From the NCBI GenBank assembly GCA_019114885.1, contig DXEQ01000248.1, positions 1-7,763 on the forward strand: DNA of 7,763 nucleotides, in the 5' to 3' direction. A program made the position numbers and the translations under genes. Source of the DNA: Candidatus Anaerobutyricum stercoripullorum (lineage in GTDB: Bacteria; Bacillota; Clostridia; Lachnospirales; Lachnospiraceae). Numbering within the stretch: position 1 is the first letter of the stretch; every line of letters begins with the position of its first letter. This document shows positions 6,495 through 7,763 of the stretch, in pieces. The notes under the pieces are model-generated. The model saw only the letters and a program-made list of their open reading frames with translations, had not been told where the DNA came from and searched no databases.

Positions 6495-6539
6495 TAACCT
6501 GAGGTACGGATTCTTGTTTGATGTATGGGAGGTGCAGTT

Positions 6540-7094
6540 ATGGACAGAATAGAGAAAAAAGAGATACGGATCAAAGGCGGGGCGGACAGGCAGAAGGTAT
6601 TCATCTGTCAGGGAGATATCACGAAGCTTGCCGTGGACTGTATCGTCAATGCGGCCAATCGCTCTTTGCTGGGCGGAGGCGGTGTGGACGGAGCAATCCA
6701 CCGGGCGGCCGGTCCGGGGCTGCTTCGAGAGTGCCGGACGCTTCACGGCTGTGAGACCGGGCAGGCGAAGATTACGAAGGGATATGATCTGCCGGCGGCC
6801 CATGTGATCCACACGGTGGGGCCGGTCTACTCGGGCAGTCATAAGGACGCGGAGCTTCTGGCGGACTGCTACTGGAACTGCCTGGAACTGGCGAAAGCCC
6901 ATGGGATCGGAAGCATCGCGTTTCCGGCCATCTCCACCGGTGTGTACGGCTATCCGCTTAAGGAGGCGGTTCCCATCGCCGCGGAGACAGTGCTGCAGTG
7001 GATGAGGGAGCATGAGGATTACGAGATAGAGATCATCTTCTGCTGCTTTGACCGGCGCACGTATGAGATGTATCAGGAGTTCCTCTCCCGGTGA
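6540..7094 (+). CDS. Macro-domain protein, O-acetyl-ADP-ribose deacetylase / ADP-ribosyl hydrolase type
   Basis: This 184-residue single macro domain binds ADP-ribose. Close relatives (YmdB, MacroD) deacetylate O-acetyl-ADP-ribose and remove mono-ADP-ribose from proteins. Motifs in order are GDIT (25-28), VNAAN (36-40), GGGGVDGAIHRAAG (45-58) with Asp50 at the catalytic position, TGQAKITKGYDLPAAHVIHTVGP (73-95, the MacroD/YmdB pattern), and AISTGVYGYP (130-139), the phosphate-binding loop. Residues 1-20 extend before the domain. I chose the ATG at 6540 because GGGAGGT ends 6 bases upstream; the ATG at 6525 overlaps that site. It follows xylB by 45 bases with no terminator between, so it is probably in the same operon. 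No ADP-ribosyltransferase or sirtuin partner is visible here, so a general housekeeping role is likely. Confidence 0.9.
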   Translation: MDRIEKKEIRIKGGADRQKVFICQGDITKLAVDCIVNAANRSLLGGGGVDGAIHRAAGPGLLRECRTLHGCETGQAKITKGYDLPAAHVIHTVGPVYSGSHKDAELLADCYWNCLELAKAHGIGSIAFPAISTGVYGYPLKEAVPIAAETVLQWMREHEDYEIEIIFCCFDRRTYEMYQEFLSR

Positions 7095-7100
7095 CTGCCG

Positions 7101-7128
7101 TTGAGGGAGGACGGATTTGTGTTACGAT
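7101..7128 (+). promoter_or_regulatory. Candidate promoter of the flavodoxin gene
   Basis: TTGAGG (7101-7106) and TACGAT (7123-7128) are separated by 16 bases, with TG one base before the -10 box (extended -10). It sits in the 139-base gap after the macro-domain gene and leaves a leader of about 100 bases. Confidence 0.5.
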
Positions 7129-7137
7129 GTAAATGAG

Positions 7138-7183
7138 GCGGCAACAGGAGTGCCCTGAAAGAAGAGGGTCAGCACGTTGCCGC
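7138..7183 (+). promoter_or_regulatory. Structured 5' leader hairpin before the flavodoxin gene
   Basis: A perfect 8-bp helix (GCGGCAAC at 7138-7145, GTTGCCGC at 7176-7183) encloses a second helix (GTG plus CTGA at 7150-7158, pairing with TCAGCAC at 7169-7175, with two bulged C). The loop is purine-rich. A four-base bulge (AGGA) lies on the 5' side between the helices. No T-run follows, so it is not a terminator. It does not match a riboswitch class I recognise. Confidence 0.5.
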
Positions 7184-7233
7184 TGTGAAACCTGAGAAGC
7201 CATTAATTCGAAAGAAGAAGGGAGACTGACATT

Positions 7234-7713
7234 ATGAGCAAAGTATTAGTGACGTATTTTTCCGCCAGCGGCGTGACCGCCGGCGCTGCAGAGACATTGG
7301 CCAGGGCGGCAGGCGCTGATCTTTATGAGATCAGACCTGCGCAGGCATACACGAAGGAAGATCTGGACTGGAACAACAAGCAGTCCAGAAGCAGTCTGGA
7401 GATGACCGATGAGACATCCCGTCCGGAGATGGCGGACAATGATTCCCACGCCGGTGACTACGACGTCATTTTTATCGGATTCCCGATCTGGTGGGGCGTG
7501 GCGCCGAGGGTGGTCAATACATTTATAGAATCGAACGATCTGACCGGAAAGAAGATCGTGATCTTCGCCACCTCCGGTGGCAGCGGGATTGACTATGCCA
7601 TCAACGATATGAAGAAAAGGTATCCGCAGCTTGCCATCGCAGGCGGACGGCTGCTCTCCAGAAAAGATACAGACGCCGAAATGAGGAATTGGGTGGAAGA
7701 ACTGGGGCTGTAA
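7234..7713 (+). CDS. Flavodoxin (FMN-binding electron carrier)
   Basis: This 159-residue protein with flavodoxin fold has the usual short-flavodoxin size. The phosphate loop is SASGVTAGAA (10-19), where many flavodoxins have S/T-x-T-G-x-T. The 90s-type loop is GFPIWWGVAP (82-91), with Trp86/Trp87 placed to stack on the FMN ring. FATSGGSG (111-118) forms the third loop. There is no signal peptide or membrane anchor, so it is cytosolic. It probably shuttles low-potential electrons or acts as a small flavin-dependent reductase. AAGGGAG nine bases upstream supports the ATG at 7234. The gene has its own candidate promoter and structured leader, so it is likely a separate transcription unit. Confidence 0.9.
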   Translation: MSKVLVTYFSASGVTAGAAETLARAAGADLYEIRPAQAYTKEDLDWNNKQSRSSLEMTDETSRPEMADNDSHAGDYDVIFIGFPIWWGVAPRVVNTFIESNDLTGKKIVIFATSGGSGIDYAINDMKKRYPQLAIAGGRLLSRKDTDAEMRNWVEELGL

Positions 7714-7717
7714 CGTT

Positions 7718-7763
7718 ATGCGAAAAGCGCAGCTCGTGTGGTTCAGAGCCGGATATCACAAAG
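7718..7763 (+). CDS. Possible start of another reading frame, cut by the window edge
   Basis: An ATG four bases after the flavodoxin stop opens a frame to the window end (MRKAQLVWFRAGYHK). Only a weak GGGG upstream could serve as a ribosome binding site. The bases also form a small TGCG/CGCA hairpin. With 15 residues visible no family can be named, and it may not be a gene. Confidence 0.2.
   Translation, partial: MRKAQLVWFRAGYHK

Noticed and set aside
6000..7013. Minus-strand open frame of about 337 codons
   Set aside because: It is antisense to the well-supported xylulokinase and macro-domain genes, with no family features or ribosome binding site.
7184..7215. ACCTGAGA string resembling part of a TPP riboswitch
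   Set aside because: The other conserved TPP segments and their spacing are absent and the downstream gene is a flavodoxin.

Overview
The window looks like a chromosomal stretch from a Gram-positive Clostridia, most likely a gut-type Lachnospiraceae. The reasons are GGAG-type ribosome binding sites, a T-box leader (a mainly Firmicutes device), and GC-rich genes beside an AT-richer remnant of an AAA-ATPase/PD-(D/E)XK family that is multicopy in such genomes. The genus cannot be fixed from the sequence.

Layout. (a) 1-847, + strand: the 3' half of an AAA-ATPase/DUF1703-type gene, broken by an internal deletion and a second small deletion. (b) 853-981: a minus-strand terminator and an imperfect palindrome. 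(c) 999-3326, minus strand: a two-gene operon with an iron-containing alcohol dehydrogenase-like enzyme first, then a YkvI-like membrane transporter 12 bases later. (d) 3327-4078: about 750 bases without a protein gene but full of regulation. It holds structured hairpins, a complete T-box riboswitch with terminator and promoter (minus strand), an orphan minus-strand terminator, and a divergent + strand promoter. (e) 4079-7094, + strand: a DUF89/ARMT1-like metal-dependent phosphatase, an FGGY kinase best read as xylulokinase, and a macro-domain (ADP-ribose/O-acetyl-ADP-ribose) hydrolase, probably co-transcribed. (f) 7095-7713, + strand: its own candidate promoter, a structured leader hairpin and a short flavodoxin.

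The most notable item is the T-box. Its specifier reads UGG (Trp), and its antiterminator bulge is UGGC, which fits a tRNA with discriminator G73, as tRNA-Trp has. It therefore appears to be a tryptophan-starvation switch. What follows is not a trp biosynthesis gene or trpS but a dehydrogenase plus an uncharacterised transporter. The inference is that these two genes bring in and convert a tryptophan source or tryptophan-related oxo/hydroxy acid when charged tRNA-Trp runs low. The second theme is a sugar kinase next to a damage-control type phosphatase, which suggests carbohydrate phosphorylation paired with clean-up of unwanted phosphorylated by-products.
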